Shown: in pieces, positions 6,894 through 15,038 of the stretch | How positions within the stretch are numbered: position 1 is the stretch's first letter | Layout: every line of letters starts with the position of its first letter | DNA from: Gemmatimonadota bacterium | GTDB lineage: Bacteria; Gemmatimonadota; Gemmatimonadetes; Longimicrobiales; Gaopeijiaceae | DNA: 51,190 nucleotides | Direction: 5' to 3' | Assembly (NCBI GenBank): GCA_028873845.1 | Contig: JAPPNO010000082.1 | Location: 1 to 51,190, forward strand | The notes under the pieces: model-generated | Database searches by the model: none | Seen by the model: only the letters and a program-made list of their open reading frames with translations | What the model was told of the DNA's origin: nothing | Position numbers and translations under genes: made by a program

Positions 6894-8419
6894 GACGCGC
6901 GGCGATGGTGGTCGCGGGCCTCTATCTGGCGACCGCGGGACACGTCGGCAGCAAGAACGTCTTCTTCGCGGGCGACGCCGGCCCCTACCCGGTGTCCGTC
7001 GTGGTTCGTCCTCCCGACGTGGTTCCCGGGCTGGCGGAGATCTCGGTGCGGGTTCCGGACGGCGCCGGCGAGGTGGAGCGGGTCACCGTGCGCCCCGTGC
7101 GTTGGGATGCCGCGCCCGAGGGAGGGGCGCCCCCTCCCGACATGGCGCTGCCCGTGCCGGGCGATCCCGAGCTCCGCGCCGCCGAGGTCTGGCTGATGAC
7201 CGTGGGCGCGTACCGGATCGAGGTGACGGTCTCGGGTTCCCGCGGGACCGGGTCCGCCTCCGTTCCCGTGACCTCGGTCATGCTGGCCGTGCGCGACCTG
7301 CCGTCCGCGCTGGGCGCGGCGCTCCTTCTGCTCGCGGCGCTCCTCGTCGCCGGGGCAGTGTCGATCGCGGGCGCGGCGGTCCGCGAGAGCCGGCTGGGGC
7401 CCGGGCAAGCGGTCCGGCGGACGCATCGCCGCCGGGGCTGGATCGCGATGGCGGGCGCCGCGGCCCTGTTGATGGCGGCGGCCTGGTTCGGGAACGCTTG
7501 GTGGGATGCGGTCGACCGCGATGTGCGCGGCGGCATCTTCAGGCCGCTGGCCGTGGACGCCGCGGTGACCCACGGCGCGGACGGGTCCGTGCTCGCCATC
7601 CGGATCACGGACCCGTCGTGGCTCGGCCGGAACTGGAGTCCCCTGGTGCCGGATCACGGCAAGCTCATGCACATGTTCGTGATCGGCGCGCCCGGCATGG
7701 AGGCGTTCGCGCACCTCCACCCGGTCCCGGTGGACGCGGCCACATTCCGGGCGCGGTGGCCGGATCTCCCGGCGGGCGAGTACCGCATCTACGGCGACAT
7801 CGTGCACGAATCCGGTTTCGCCCAGACGCTGGTGGACACGGTGTGGGTGGATGCGGCGGAGCACGGCGATGCGGGATCGGGCCCGGCCCCGGAACCCGAC
7901 GCCGACGACTCCCGGTGGCAGGGGACGCCCTCGCCGGTCTCCGGCCCGGGCGCGTCGACGAGCCTCTCGGACGGCTCGGTCATGGAGTGGCTCGCAGCGC
8001 CGGAGCTGCGCGTTGACGAGGAGGTCGTGCTCTCGTTCGCGGTGCGCGACCCGGCGGGCGACCCCGCCGTGCTCGAGCCCTACATGGGGATGACCGGCCA
8101 CGCCGCCCTCACCCGGGACGACGGCTCGGTGTTCGTGCACCTCCACCCTGCCGGCACGATCTCGATGGGCTCGCTGGCGGTCCTCGCGCCCGAGACGCGG
8201 CCGGTGACCGAAAGCGGGGCCGCGGACGCCGCCGAGAGTGAGGGCGGGGTCCGCGAGGTCCCGGCGGATCCCCACGGTCGCGCGGACGACTCTGCCGGCA
8301 TCGCGGAGGTCGGGTTCCCGTTCGCGTTCCCCCAACCGGGCGTCTACACCATCTGGGTGCAGGTGAAGCGAGCCGGAAACGTGCTCACTGGCGCGTTCCG
8401 GACGAGGGTGGCGGAGTAG
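6890..8419 (+). CDS. FixH/YtkA-like periplasmic protein, His/Met-rich
   Basis: A 509-residue protein, likely membrane anchored. The start ATG 6890 overlaps the upstream stop (ATGA). An N-terminal hydrophobic segment is followed by a beta domain with the YtkA/FixH pattern (PYPVSVVVRPPDVVPGLAEISVRV). Two hydrophobic helices lie near residues 130-160 and 185-205. Two more beta domains follow with metal-binding-type clusters: KLMHMFVIGAPGMEAFAHLHP and GMTGHAALTRDDGSVFVHLHP. Such H-x-H and M-x-M arrangements are seen in periplasmic copper proteins and in FixH, which serves cbb3 oxidase assembly. The partner membrane protein carries paired His motifs, so the two may form one metal-handling unit. 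The exact role is unproven. Confidence 0.7.
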   Translation: MRRAAMVVAGLYLATAGHVGSKNVFFAGDAGPYPVSVVVRPPDVVPGLAEISVRVPDGAGEVERVTVRPVRWDAAPEGGAPPPDMALPVPGDPELRAAEVWLMTVGAYRIEVTVSGSRGTGSASVPVTSVMLAVRDLPSALGAALLLLAALLVAGAVSIAGAAVRESRLGPGQAVRRTHRRRGWIAMAGAAALLMAAAWFGNAWWDAVDRDVRGGIFRPLAVDAAVTHGADGSVLAIRITDPSWLGRNWSPLVPDHGKLMHMFVIGAPGMEAFAHLHPVPVDAATFRARWPDLPAGEYRIYGDIVHESGFAQTLVDTVWVDAAEHGDAGSGPAPEPDADDSRWQGTPSPVSGPGASTSLSDGSVMEWLAAPELRVDEEVVLSFAVRDPAGDPAVLEPYMGMTGHAALTRDDGSVFVHLHPAGTISMGSLAVLAPETRPVTESGAADAAESEGGVREVPADPHGRADDSAGIAEVGFPFAFPQPGVYTIWVQVKRAGNVLTGAFRTRVAE

Positions 8420-8490
8420 GGTGCCCACGGAGCGGAGCGTCCACGACCGGAAAGCGATGTTCATAGGCGTTCATCGAGGAGGGAACTGAG

Positions 8491-8724
8491 ATGAAGATCT
8501 TGCGGGAGGGAGATCGCGGGTACGCGCTGGCGCCGGAACGTGGGCGGGTCGAGATCGTCTACGAGTACCGAACGGTCGCGCTCGAGAAGTCGAAGGCGAC
8601 GGTCAGGAACGTCCTCGTCGGCGTGGATGCCGAAACCGGAGAGATTCTGACAGTGCCGGCCCAATCGACGCCGAAGCTGAAAGCAGCGAGGGAAGGGAGG
8701 GGCTGGCGAATGGGTGGGGAATAG
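8491..8724 (+). CDS. Small YgiT/MqsA-like protein lacking its zinc cysteines
   Basis: A 77-residue protein with an excellent ribosome site (GAGGAGGGA ahead of ATG 8491). The segment EYRTVALEKSKATVRNVLVGVDAETGEILTVPAQSTPKLKAARE follows the pattern of the N-terminal domain of YgiT-type antitoxin-like proteins (YRDVPF...V-x-D-LVGVCDxCGEVV-x-IPAQSTP). The CxxC pairs that hold zinc in that family are replaced (VDAETG in place of CDxCG), so it could not bind zinc the same way. No helix-turn-helix domain and no toxin gene lie alongside. Family placement is by pattern and is tentative. Confidence 0.55.
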   Translation: MKILREGDRGYALAPERGRVEIVYEYRTVALEKSKATVRNVLVGVDAETGEILTVPAQSTPKLKAAREGRGWRMGGE

Positions 8725-8850
8725 GCCCGAATTGGCCCGAATTGGCCCGGCATTTGGCCTGATGGGAGCCACGAATAGGCCGAGAATGGGGCCGCCATGG
8801 GCCCGATAGAGCCCGGATGGGCCGCCAAACAGGCCGGACCGGGAGATCCA
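8719..8850. repeat. Low-complexity GGCCCG-rich short-repeat tract
   Basis: About 130 bp built from variants of a 10-base unit AATTGGCCCG: two or three near-tandem copies at 8728-8752, then scattered GGCC/GGCCG cores every 8-15 bases. It lies between the convergent genes ending at 8724 and 8885. No hairpin with a T-run is present; it might still act as a terminator, or simply be a slippage-expanded tract. Confidence 0.55.
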
Positions 8851-8884
8851 GGCACTCCCACTCCACTTCGACAACCCCGCGCCA

Positions 8885-10105
8885 TCAGCGCTCGACCGCG
8901 TAGACCTCGATCAGAGTCTCGTCATGGGCGCCCTTTGCCTGGACGAGTACCCGATCCTCCGAAATATCCAGAACGTGCAGGCGCACGGGCATCGTGATCC
9001 GCTTCTTCCGCTCCCACGCTTCGCTGAAACCGACCCAGACCACCTGGTCCTGAAGCGGGTTGGGGTACTCCCGGATCCACAGAAGGCCGTCGGCGCCGCC
9101 CATCATGGCGGAAAACGCGGGAAGGGTGGGGCGGGCCGGCAGGTCCTCCAGCAGGCGGAGGCCACACTCCGATATGAACTCGTTCGCCCGCAAGGTATCG
9201 ATGACGAACCGCGCCCAGTCTGCCTCGGCGCTCTCTCGGGGCTGCTCCAACGAAACTTCCACGGCGGTCCCGGCCTCGTCGTAGCGCGTGATCGTGATCG
9301 AGTCGGTATCCGCCAGGTAGGCGTAGCGATCGGTGACGGCAGACACGGCAGTCCGTCCGAAGACCACGGATTCCCCGCCGTGAATCATATTGCCAGCGTC
9401 GTCATAAACAGCCCTCGCCGCCCACTGCTCTTGACCGGGACGGGTGCCCTCGAAGACGACCTCCCCGTCAGAAAGACGAACGATCCTATATGTCACCGGC
9501 TGCCGGATCTCCATCGGTCCGGCGGGCGAGGAACCCCGCCATCCCATCTCCCACATTTCGAGCAGCACGCTGTCTCCGAAGGCGCCAACGATCCTGCTCA
9601 TTTGATAACCGACCGGTCCGAGTTTCGTGTCCCCGATGTACCTTCCGGACGCGTCGAGCCGTGTTGCTCGCATGAGGAATGATGCGTCCGCGGTGACCAG
9701 TCCGTCCGCGTGGCGAGCGATCGCGGCCAGATTCATGTAGTCGCCGGGACCCTCTCCCTTCCTGCCTTGCCGAGAAAGCAGCCGTCCCGCAGCATCCAGG
9801 ATCAGGACCTCGTACGACTGGACGTCGGCGATAGCGATGCCGTCGCCGAAGAAGACCGCTCCGGAGACCCTGCCCAGCGGGAGAGATTCGTCCGATCCCA
9901 CAACCAGGCTTGGTTCCGCAGCGATCCGGAACGACTCGTCCCCAGGCCACGCGGAGAACAGGTCCGCAGCCGCCGTGCTACCCGTGGTCCCCGGGTCCGA
10001 TGGATCCTCCAGGCAGGCGCCACAGAGAGCCAGACAGGAAACGACGAGCAGCGGTTTCGGCAGCGGTCTGAGCAGGGTGTCCGTCGGTGCGTCTGCGAGT
10101 CTCAT
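8885..10105 (-). CDS. Lipoprotein with six-bladed beta-propeller pattern
   Basis: A 406-residue secreted protein. The N-terminus has a hydrophobic stretch ending in a lipobox-like LCGAC, so it is probably a lipoprotein. The body shows the pattern of 6-bladed propeller proteins common in Bacteroidota and Gemmatimonadota: repeated strands such as IADVQSYEVLILDAAGRLL, a conserved GRKGEGPGDY turn, and later LHVLDISEDRVLVQ. I start at ATG 10105, where a signal peptide begins and a GGGAAG ribosome site lies upstream. The ligand or partner is unknown. It appears to be a single-gene transcript; an A/T-rich segment at 10,248-10,268 may hold its promoter. Confidence 0.75.
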   Translation of the reverse strand: MRLADAPTDTLLRPLPKPLLVVSCLALCGACLEDPSDPGTTGSTAAADLFSAWPGDESFRIAAEPSLVVGSDESLPLGRVSGAVFFGDGIAIADVQSYEVLILDAAGRLLSRQGRKGEGPGDYMNLAAIARHADGLVTADASFLMRATRLDASGRYIGDTKLGPVGYQMSRIVGAFGDSVLLEMWEMGWRGSSPAGPMEIRQPVTYRIVRLSDGEVVFEGTRPGQEQWAARAVYDDAGNMIHGGESVVFGRTAVSAVTDRYAYLADTDSITITRYDEAGTAVEVSLEQPRESAEADWARFVIDTLRANEFISECGLRLLEDLPARPTLPAFSAMMGGADGLLWIREYPNPLQDQVVWVGFSEAWERKKRITMPVRLHVLDISEDRVLVQAKGAHDETLIEVYAVER

Positions 10106-10378
10106 GTCTTCCCGCCGGCCTTCATTCCGGCTGTATCGCTCTTGAGGCTTAAGGTGCCGTTCGTACGAAACCAGGTCCCCTGCGCCGGCCGTCTCGGCGA
10201 GCGTCTTCCAATCCCCGGTGTTCCGCCACTTCCACCGACCCCGACAGGGAACAACTATAACGATAGGAGATGGGGAGACCCAGCGCAACCGTGGAGAGGG
10301 GGAGTGTGGGGAGCAATCAGTTCGTCGTGGGACCGCCCCATTCACGACCATCGCGGTCCAGACGCTGCGCGGAACGTC

Positions 10379-10431
10379 TTGAAACGCATGAGCCCCGAGG
10401 ACGAACGCGCCTCGGCGCTCCCACCTCAGCG
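10379..10431. repeat. Hairpin repeat, copy 2
   Basis: Second copy of the element at 5047-5101, in the same strand orientation: TGAAACGCA, an 11-bp inverted repeat with one mismatch (10390-10400 with 10410-10420), then CCTCAGCG. Its right edge lies within a few bases of the point where the RelE-like toxin remnant begins. Confidence 0.72.
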
Positions 10432-10587
10432 TTCGGGTGATCTACTTTCTTTGGGGGCGGAAGAATGCCGGTCTACGCGCTTCTCGCCTATTCGAAGGCC
10501 GACAGGACCGACCTGAGCCCCGGCGAGCGGCGAGCGGTCGCCAGGCTCGCAGACAAGATCAAACGTCAGGAAAGGCAGAGGAAATGA
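10428..10587 (+). pseudogene. RelE-like toxin, 5'-truncated and frameshifted
   Basis: Two overlapping frames give the C-terminal third of a RelE/HigB-type toxin: SVRVIYFLWG from about 10428, then, after a one-base shift near 10450-10465, VYALLAYSKADRTDLSPGERRAVARLADKIKR to the stop at 10585-10587. Typical toxins of this class read RVIYYW...LLLLYAKNEQDDL-x-P-x-ERRAL, so both pieces are needed. The first half of the toxin is missing and is replaced by the hairpin repeat. The stop overlaps the antitoxin start as ATGA, the normal toxin-then-antitoxin order for this class. Non-functional as read; the frameshift lies next to a run of five G. Confidence 0.7.
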
Positions 10588-10868
10588 GCACGTTCGGAGA
10601 AGACCTGATCCAGTCCCTGAACGAAGCCTTGGCCCATGCGAAGGGCGAGGGTCCCGCGGTCGTTCACGCCCCGATTTCCCCCCGCGAGGTTCGGATGCAG
10701 GCGGAATTGACTCAGGCTCAAATGGCGACTCTGATGGGTATGAGTCTGTCCGGCTACCGAAAGTGGGAGCAGGGGAGGCGGCGTGTCAGCGGCCCGGCCG
10801 CGACGCTCCTGCGCATCATCAAGCACGATCCCAACGCGGTCAGGCAGGCACTCCTGCCATCGCCGTAA
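10584..10868 (+). CDS. HTH antitoxin of a RelE/HigB-type pair
   Basis: A 94-residue DNA-binding antitoxin. After an N-terminal helix (LIQSLNEALAHAKG) and a short linker containing SPREVR, a Cro/C1-type helix-turn-helix follows: LTQAQMATLMGMSLSGYRKWEQGRRRVSGPAATLLRII. The ATG overlaps the stop of the toxin remnant (ATGA). The gene itself is intact although its toxin is broken, so it is an orphan that could still repress its own promoter or silence a related toxin. Confidence 0.85.
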   Translation: MSTFGEDLIQSLNEALAHAKGEGPAVVHAPISPREVRMQAELTQAQMATLMGMSLSGYRKWEQGRRRVSGPAATLLRIIKHDPNAVRQALLPSP

Positions 10869-10901
10869 CGGTTCCGGACCGGGCTAATCGGCAGCAGTCA
10901 C

Positions 10902-12959
10902 CTACCCCGCCCCCCTCCTCCTCTCCAGCTCCGTCCGCACCTCAAGCGCACTATCCTCCGTAATCGGATACATATACACCGCAAAGATCGCGATCCCCGA
11001 CGCCACGAGCGGCACGAACGCATCATAAAACCGCAGCCAGAAAACCGTCCCCTCGGGCTGGTTCGCCCCGAGCGCCGGATCCAGGCCCGTCGAGTACAGC
11101 AGGAACCCGCCCAGCAGGAGCGCGAGGCTCTGGCCGACCTTCACCACCCACCAGAAGACCGATCCGAACATTCCCTCGCGCCGCTCTCCGGTGGTGAGTT
11201 CGTCCAGGTCCACCACGTCCGCGATCATCGACCCCATCAGCGTGAACAGTCCACCCAGTCCGAAGGCCAGGAACGGAGCGGGGAGCAGCGCCAGCATGGG
11301 GTATTCGGGCGTGTAGCAGAACCACTTGAGCACATAGCCGAACATCGAGATGCCCGTCGACACGAAGAACGCGTTCTTCTTCCCGATCTTCGTCCCGAGC
11401 CAGGTCACGATCACGATCACCAGGAAGCCGGAGACGGTCCCCAGCGTGGCCACCAGCCCCGCGAGCCCCGCCCCCTCCCCGATGTTCCCCCCGGAGACGT
11501 AGAAGGCGAAGACCCAGAACTGGAACTGGGAGATCATGATGAAGCTGTTGAAGATCAGGAAGGTCGCGATGCAGAGCACCAGGAACGGGCCGGTCGTGAT
11601 CGTTTGCAACAGACCCCGAATGAACTCCCAGACGCTCTCGCCGAAGCTCCTGCCCTCTTCGTCCGCCCCGCCGCCCCCACCCGCGTGCATGCGCTCCCGC
11701 AGGAAGATCGCGGGGATCACACCGAGGACGATGGTCGTCACGCAGATCGCCAGCGCCAGCAAGCGGGCCCCGGCCATCTGGTTCCGGAACCAGGCCGCGT
11801 TGGTCATGATCACGAGGAACCAGGGCCCGATCACGAACGCGATGTTCGAGACGAAGTTCTGCACGCCCATCAGGCGCGTGCGCTCGTTGTAGTCGGGGGT
11901 GAGTTCGTACCCGAGCGCGACCCACGGCGTGGCGAAGACCGTGTAGGCCAGGAAGAAAACCAGCGAGCCGATCAGGAAGTACCAGAAGTAGTACCCCTGG
12001 CTTCGCCCCTCGCCCGTCGGCTCCGGGGTCCAGATGTCCATGTGGACGTGCGTCATTCCGCGGGCGTCGACCGGGGTTTCGCCGAAGTCGATCGCGGCGA
12101 AGCGCATGCCGGTGTAGTGCTTGACGTCGTCGCCGGACGCCTGCGCGTCGGCCACCTCGGACTCGTCCCACGCGGTGGACCAGAACTGGACGGGGACGTC
12201 GTCGTAGGCGCCGGAGAAGAAGGAGATGACGTCTTCGGCCGGCACCGTGGGCGTGGGCGCGGCGGTGGACGGCGCCGTGGCTCCATCCACGTCCCGGCCC
12301 GTGGGCTCCGCACGCGTGGCGTCGTCGGTGCGGTAGAGGTAGACGTTGTCGACGTAGACTTCGGTCAGGTCCCCCGAAATCAGGATCTGTGAGAGGTGCT
12401 CGCGGGTGGAAAGCTGGTCGAAGTCGGTGAGCGGAACGTCAACGCTCACCCAGCCGCCGGTCACCAGCGCCGGAGGCAGGATGGTGACTTCGTCCTCGAC
12501 ATCGTCGATCAACTCGACCGTGACGATCCCCTTCAGCGAGTTCCCGACAGACTCCAGGAACCCGACCGGCTCACCGGTCTCGCCGCCGCTGTAGACGCCG
12601 TCGGCGCCATAGTCGACCAGCTTGAGGCGGAACTGGGTCGGCGCCGGCATCTGCCAGAGCAGCGCGAAGATGATCCCGGACGCGATCGCTCCCACGAACA
12701 GGAAGGGCCGCCGCCGCCCCCAGCGCGACTTCGTCTTGTCCGATATGAAGCCGACAAGGGGATCGGTGATCGCGTCGAAGGCCCGAGGCAGGCTGCCGAG
12801 CAGGCCGACGGCCCGGAAGTCCATCCCCAGGGCCAGGGTCAGCACGACCATCATGTTGCCGATGCCCTGCGCCAGCAGGTTGTTGACGAACCCGCCTATC
12901 CCGTAGCAGACCTTGTGCGGAAATGAGATGCGGTCTTTGGGGGCGGTCCGGTGGGTCAC
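10902..12959 (-). CDS. GPH-family sugar:cation symporter with inserted permuted glycan-binding-like domain
   Basis: A 685-residue MFS transporter of the glycoside-pentoside-hexuronide:cation group; usual members have 450-500 residues. Residues 1-106 give the first three helices, with the ITDPLVGFISDKTKSRWGRRRP loop. From residue 321 the fourth helix onward (YFWYFLIGSLVFFLAYTVFATPWVALGYELTPDYNERTRL is at 324-363) matches the family again. Residues 107-320 are an insert in the periplasmic loop between helices 3 and 4. It is homologous to the repeats of the surface protein at 15,039-18,047, but in swapped order: second half (FRLKLVDYGADG...VYVDNVYLY), linker, then first half (VPAEDVISFFS...MDIWTPEPT). 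The start is GTG 12959, 3 bases after the GH16 stop. Last gene of the glucan operon; presumed importer of beta-gluco-oligosaccharides. Confidence 0.88.
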   Translation of the reverse strand: MTHRTAPKDRISFPHKVCYGIGGFVNNLLAQGIGNMMVVLTLALGMDFRAVGLLGSLPRAFDAITDPLVGFISDKTKSRWGRRRPFLFVGAIASGIIFALLWQMPAPTQFRLKLVDYGADGVYSGGETGEPVGFLESVGNSLKGIVTVELIDDVEDEVTILPPALVTGGWVSVDVPLTDFDQLSTREHLSQILISGDLTEVYVDNVYLYRTDDATRAEPTGRDVDGATAPSTAAPTPTVPAEDVISFFSGAYDDVPVQFWSTAWDESEVADAQASGDDVKHYTGMRFAAIDFGETPVDARGMTHVHMDIWTPEPTGEGRSQGYYFWYFLIGSLVFFLAYTVFATPWVALGYELTPDYNERTRLMGVQNFVSNIAFVIGPWFLVIMTNAAWFRNQMAGARLLALAICVTTIVLGVIPAIFLRERMHAGGGGGADEEGRSFGESVWEFIRGLLQTITTGPFLVLCIATFLIFNSFIMISQFQFWVFAFYVSGGNIGEGAGLAGLVATLGTVSGFLVIVIVTWLGTKIGKKNAFFVSTGISMFGYVLKWFCYTPEYPMLALLPAPFLAFGLGGLFTLMGSMIADVVDLDELTTGERREGMFGSVFWWVVKVGQSLALLLGGFLLYSTGLDPALGANQPEGTVFWLRFYDAFVPLVASGIAIFAVYMYPITEDSALEVRTELERRRGAG

Positions 12960-12962
12960 GGG

Positions 12963-13760
12963 TCATCCGCTCCGGAAGACGCGCACCCAGTCGACGAGCA
13001 TGGTTTGCGGGAATGTCGTGGACTCGTCGGGCGGGCCGACGAAGCCGCCTCCCACGGCCACGTTCAGCAGGATGAAGAAGGGGTGGTCGAAGACCCACTC
13101 GCCCCCGCCGGTGTCCGCGGGGCGAACCGTGTGATAGTGCTCCCCGTCGACGAACCACCTGATCTCGTCTTCGGTCCACTCGATGGCGAATTCGTGGAAA
13201 TCCGTGTCGAAACGGGCACCCTGGAGTGTGTAGCGGGCGGTGACCCCCGCGCTTGCGGAGTAACCGGGCCCGTGCACGGTGCCGAGCACGACGCTCGGCT
13301 CCTGGCCGCGGTACTCCATGATGTCGATCTCGCCGCACTGCGGCCAACTAACCGTGTCGATGTCGTTGCCCAGCATCCAGAAGGCGGGCCAGATCCCCTG
13401 TCCGGTGGGAAGCTTGATGCGCGCCTCGAAGCGTCCGTGGGTCTGTTCGAAGAGGCCCTGGGTCTTGATGCGGCCGGAGGTGTACGCGCTTCCCATGTAG
13501 GACTCCTGACGCGCGGTGATGGCCAGGTTGCCGTTGCCGTCGAGCGACACGTTTTCGGGACGGTCGGTGTCGTACTCCAGCTGCTGGTTGCCCCAGTCGG
13601 TGCCGATGTCGAAGGCCCAGTTGGCGGCGTTCGGACTCTGGCCGGCGGGGCCTTCGAACTCGTCGCTCCAGACCATTTGCCATGTGGGGTCGTCACCGTC
13701 CCCTCCGCATGCCGGGAGGAGCAGGGGGATGAGGGGCAGGAAGATCGCTGTTCGTTTCAT
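12963..13760 (-). CDS. GH16 family beta-glucanase lipoprotein (laminarinase type)
   Basis: A 265-residue secreted glycosidase. A short signal peptide ends in the lipobox LLPAC (Cys18), so it is membrane anchored. The GH16 fold markers are clear: WSDEFEGPAG at 31-40, GRFEARIKLP and GIWPAFWMLG at 109-131, the catalytic GEIDIMEYRG at 143-152 (Glu144 nucleophile, Asp146 assistant, Glu149 acid/base), and the C-terminal HPFFILLNVAVGG and VDWVRVF. This motif form is typical of beta-1,3-glucanases cutting laminarin-like polymers. ATG 13760 overlaps the ROK stop (ATGA). No carbohydrate-binding domain is attached; binding appears to be provided by neighbours. Confidence 0.93.
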   Translation of the reverse strand: MKRTAIFLPLIPLLLPACGGDGDDPTWQMVWSDEFEGPAGQSPNAANWAFDIGTDWGNQQLEYDTDRPENVSLDGNGNLAITARQESYMGSAYTSGRIKTQGLFEQTHGRFEARIKLPTGQGIWPAFWMLGNDIDTVSWPQCGEIDIMEYRGQEPSVVLGTVHGPGYSASAGVTARYTLQGARFDTDFHEFAIEWTEDEIRWFVDGEHYHTVRPADTGGGEWVFDHPFFILLNVAVGGGFVGPPDESTTFPQTMLVDWVRVFRSG

Positions 13761-14992
13761 CGGGCATTCACTCCCGGAAAGAGGTTGGGATCGGCAAGGG
13801 CCGCCACCAGCACATGAGTGGCCGCCCCCAGGGCTGTAGCCCGGGGGCCGAGTTCGCTGGTGCGGATGTCGGAGGCGGCTGCCGAGGCGACCAGGGTGCG
13901 GCTGGCCACGGCCTCCTTGAGCGGTGTGACCAGCCGGTCGCCGAGGCGTGCCAGGCTGCCGCCCAGGATCACCGATCCGGGATTCATCAGGTTCAGGACG
14001 CCGGCGATCACGATGCCCAGGTTGCGGGCAGCCTCGTCGACCACCTTCAGCGCCAGGGGATCGTCGGCCAGGGCGGCGTCTTCGAGGGTCCATATGTCGG
14101 GGTCGGTTCCGGCCAGCACGCTTTGCGGGAAGTCGGACAGCAGCGTCCGGGTTCGCGCCACCAGAGCCCGGGTCCCCACGAATGTCGCCAGGCACCCCCG
14201 GTTTCCGCAGACGCACTGCGGTCCCCGCGGATCGATGGCCACGTGGCCGATCTCGCCGGCCACCCCGGTGGCGCCACGGTAGATCTCACCGTCGATCATC
14301 AGCCCGGCTCCGATCCCGGTCGCCACCTTCAGGTACGCGAAGTCGTCGATGCCCACCGCCTTGCCCCAATGGTGCTCGGCGAGCGCGCCCAGGTTGGCGT
14401 CGTTGTCGACGAAGACCGGGATGCCGAAACGCCCGCGCAGTTCGCCCAGCAAATCGAAATCGTGCCACGCGGGGAGGATGCGCTCGAGAATGCGGTACGG
14501 CGAGAGGGGGTCGACCGGACTCGGCACCGCGACGCCGATCCCCATCGGCTCGGGCGCGCCCGGTCCCCGCGCAGCCAGGCACGCCGCGCCCAACTCCACC
14601 GCTAGCGCGGCCGTCCCGTGCGGGTCGTTCCGCACCGGATGGGCCTCCTCCCGCCACTCGAGGACTCGCCCGCGCAGATCCGTGAGCGCCACCGAGACGT
14701 GCGCGGCACCGATGTCCACCCCGAGAATGGTGCTGGCATCATCCCGGAACCCGATCAGGATCGGCCTTCTGCCCCCGCGGCTCTCCCCGCTTCCCACCTC
14801 GTGAATCAGCCCGGTGGGCAGAAGCCGCGCCACCACCTCGGAGATCGTCGAACGGGAACGGCCGGTCCGGCGCGCGATCTCGGCCCTGGAGACCTCCCTG
14901 CGCCTCCAGACGAACTCCAGCACCTCGTTGGCCAGCCCGCCCTCGCGAGCAATGCCTGATCGGGCCGGCTTCGCGCGCGTCGGGGTGGTCAT
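13757..14992 (-). CDS. ROK-family transcriptional repressor (NagC/XylR type)
   Basis: A 411-residue regulator. A MarR-like winged helix lies at the N-terminus (LEFVWRRREVSRAEIARRTGRSRSTISEVVARL), followed by a sugar-kinase-like ROK domain with GVDIG near 90, VDNDANLGALAEHHWG, and the zinc motif CVCGNRGC with an upstream HVAI histidine. Such proteins bind a sugar and release DNA. I prefer ATG 14992, which has GGGAGAAG 2 bases upstream, over an ATG ten codons earlier. It lies second in the operon, 46 bp after the surface protein, and its likely operator is the palindrome at 18120-18144. The inducer is probably glucose or a beta-gluco-oligosaccharide; this is inferred from the operon. Confidence 0.92.
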   Translation of the reverse strand: MTTPTRAKPARSGIAREGGLANEVLEFVWRRREVSRAEIARRTGRSRSTISEVVARLLPTGLIHEVGSGESRGGRRPILIGFRDDASTILGVDIGAAHVSVALTDLRGRVLEWREEAHPVRNDPHGTAALAVELGAACLAARGPGAPEPMGIGVAVPSPVDPLSPYRILERILPAWHDFDLLGELRGRFGIPVFVDNDANLGALAEHHWGKAVGIDDFAYLKVATGIGAGLMIDGEIYRGATGVAGEIGHVAIDPRGPQCVCGNRGCLATFVGTRALVARTRTLLSDFPQSVLAGTDPDIWTLEDAALADDPLALKVVDEAARNLGIVIAGVLNLMNPGSVILGGSLARLGDRLVTPLKEAVASRTLVASAAASDIRTSELGPRATALGAATHVLVAALADPNLFPGVNAR

Positions 14993-15038
14993 CGCTTCTC
15001 CCGGTTGGGGACGCCCGTTCAAGGGCGGTGGGCCGCCG

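Noticed and set aside
6389-8464. Long open frame on the minus strand (691 codons) opposite the FixH-like gene
   Set aside because: It is Arg/His/Gly-rich with no domain pattern and lies fully opposite two coupled genes with clear features; an effect of high GC.
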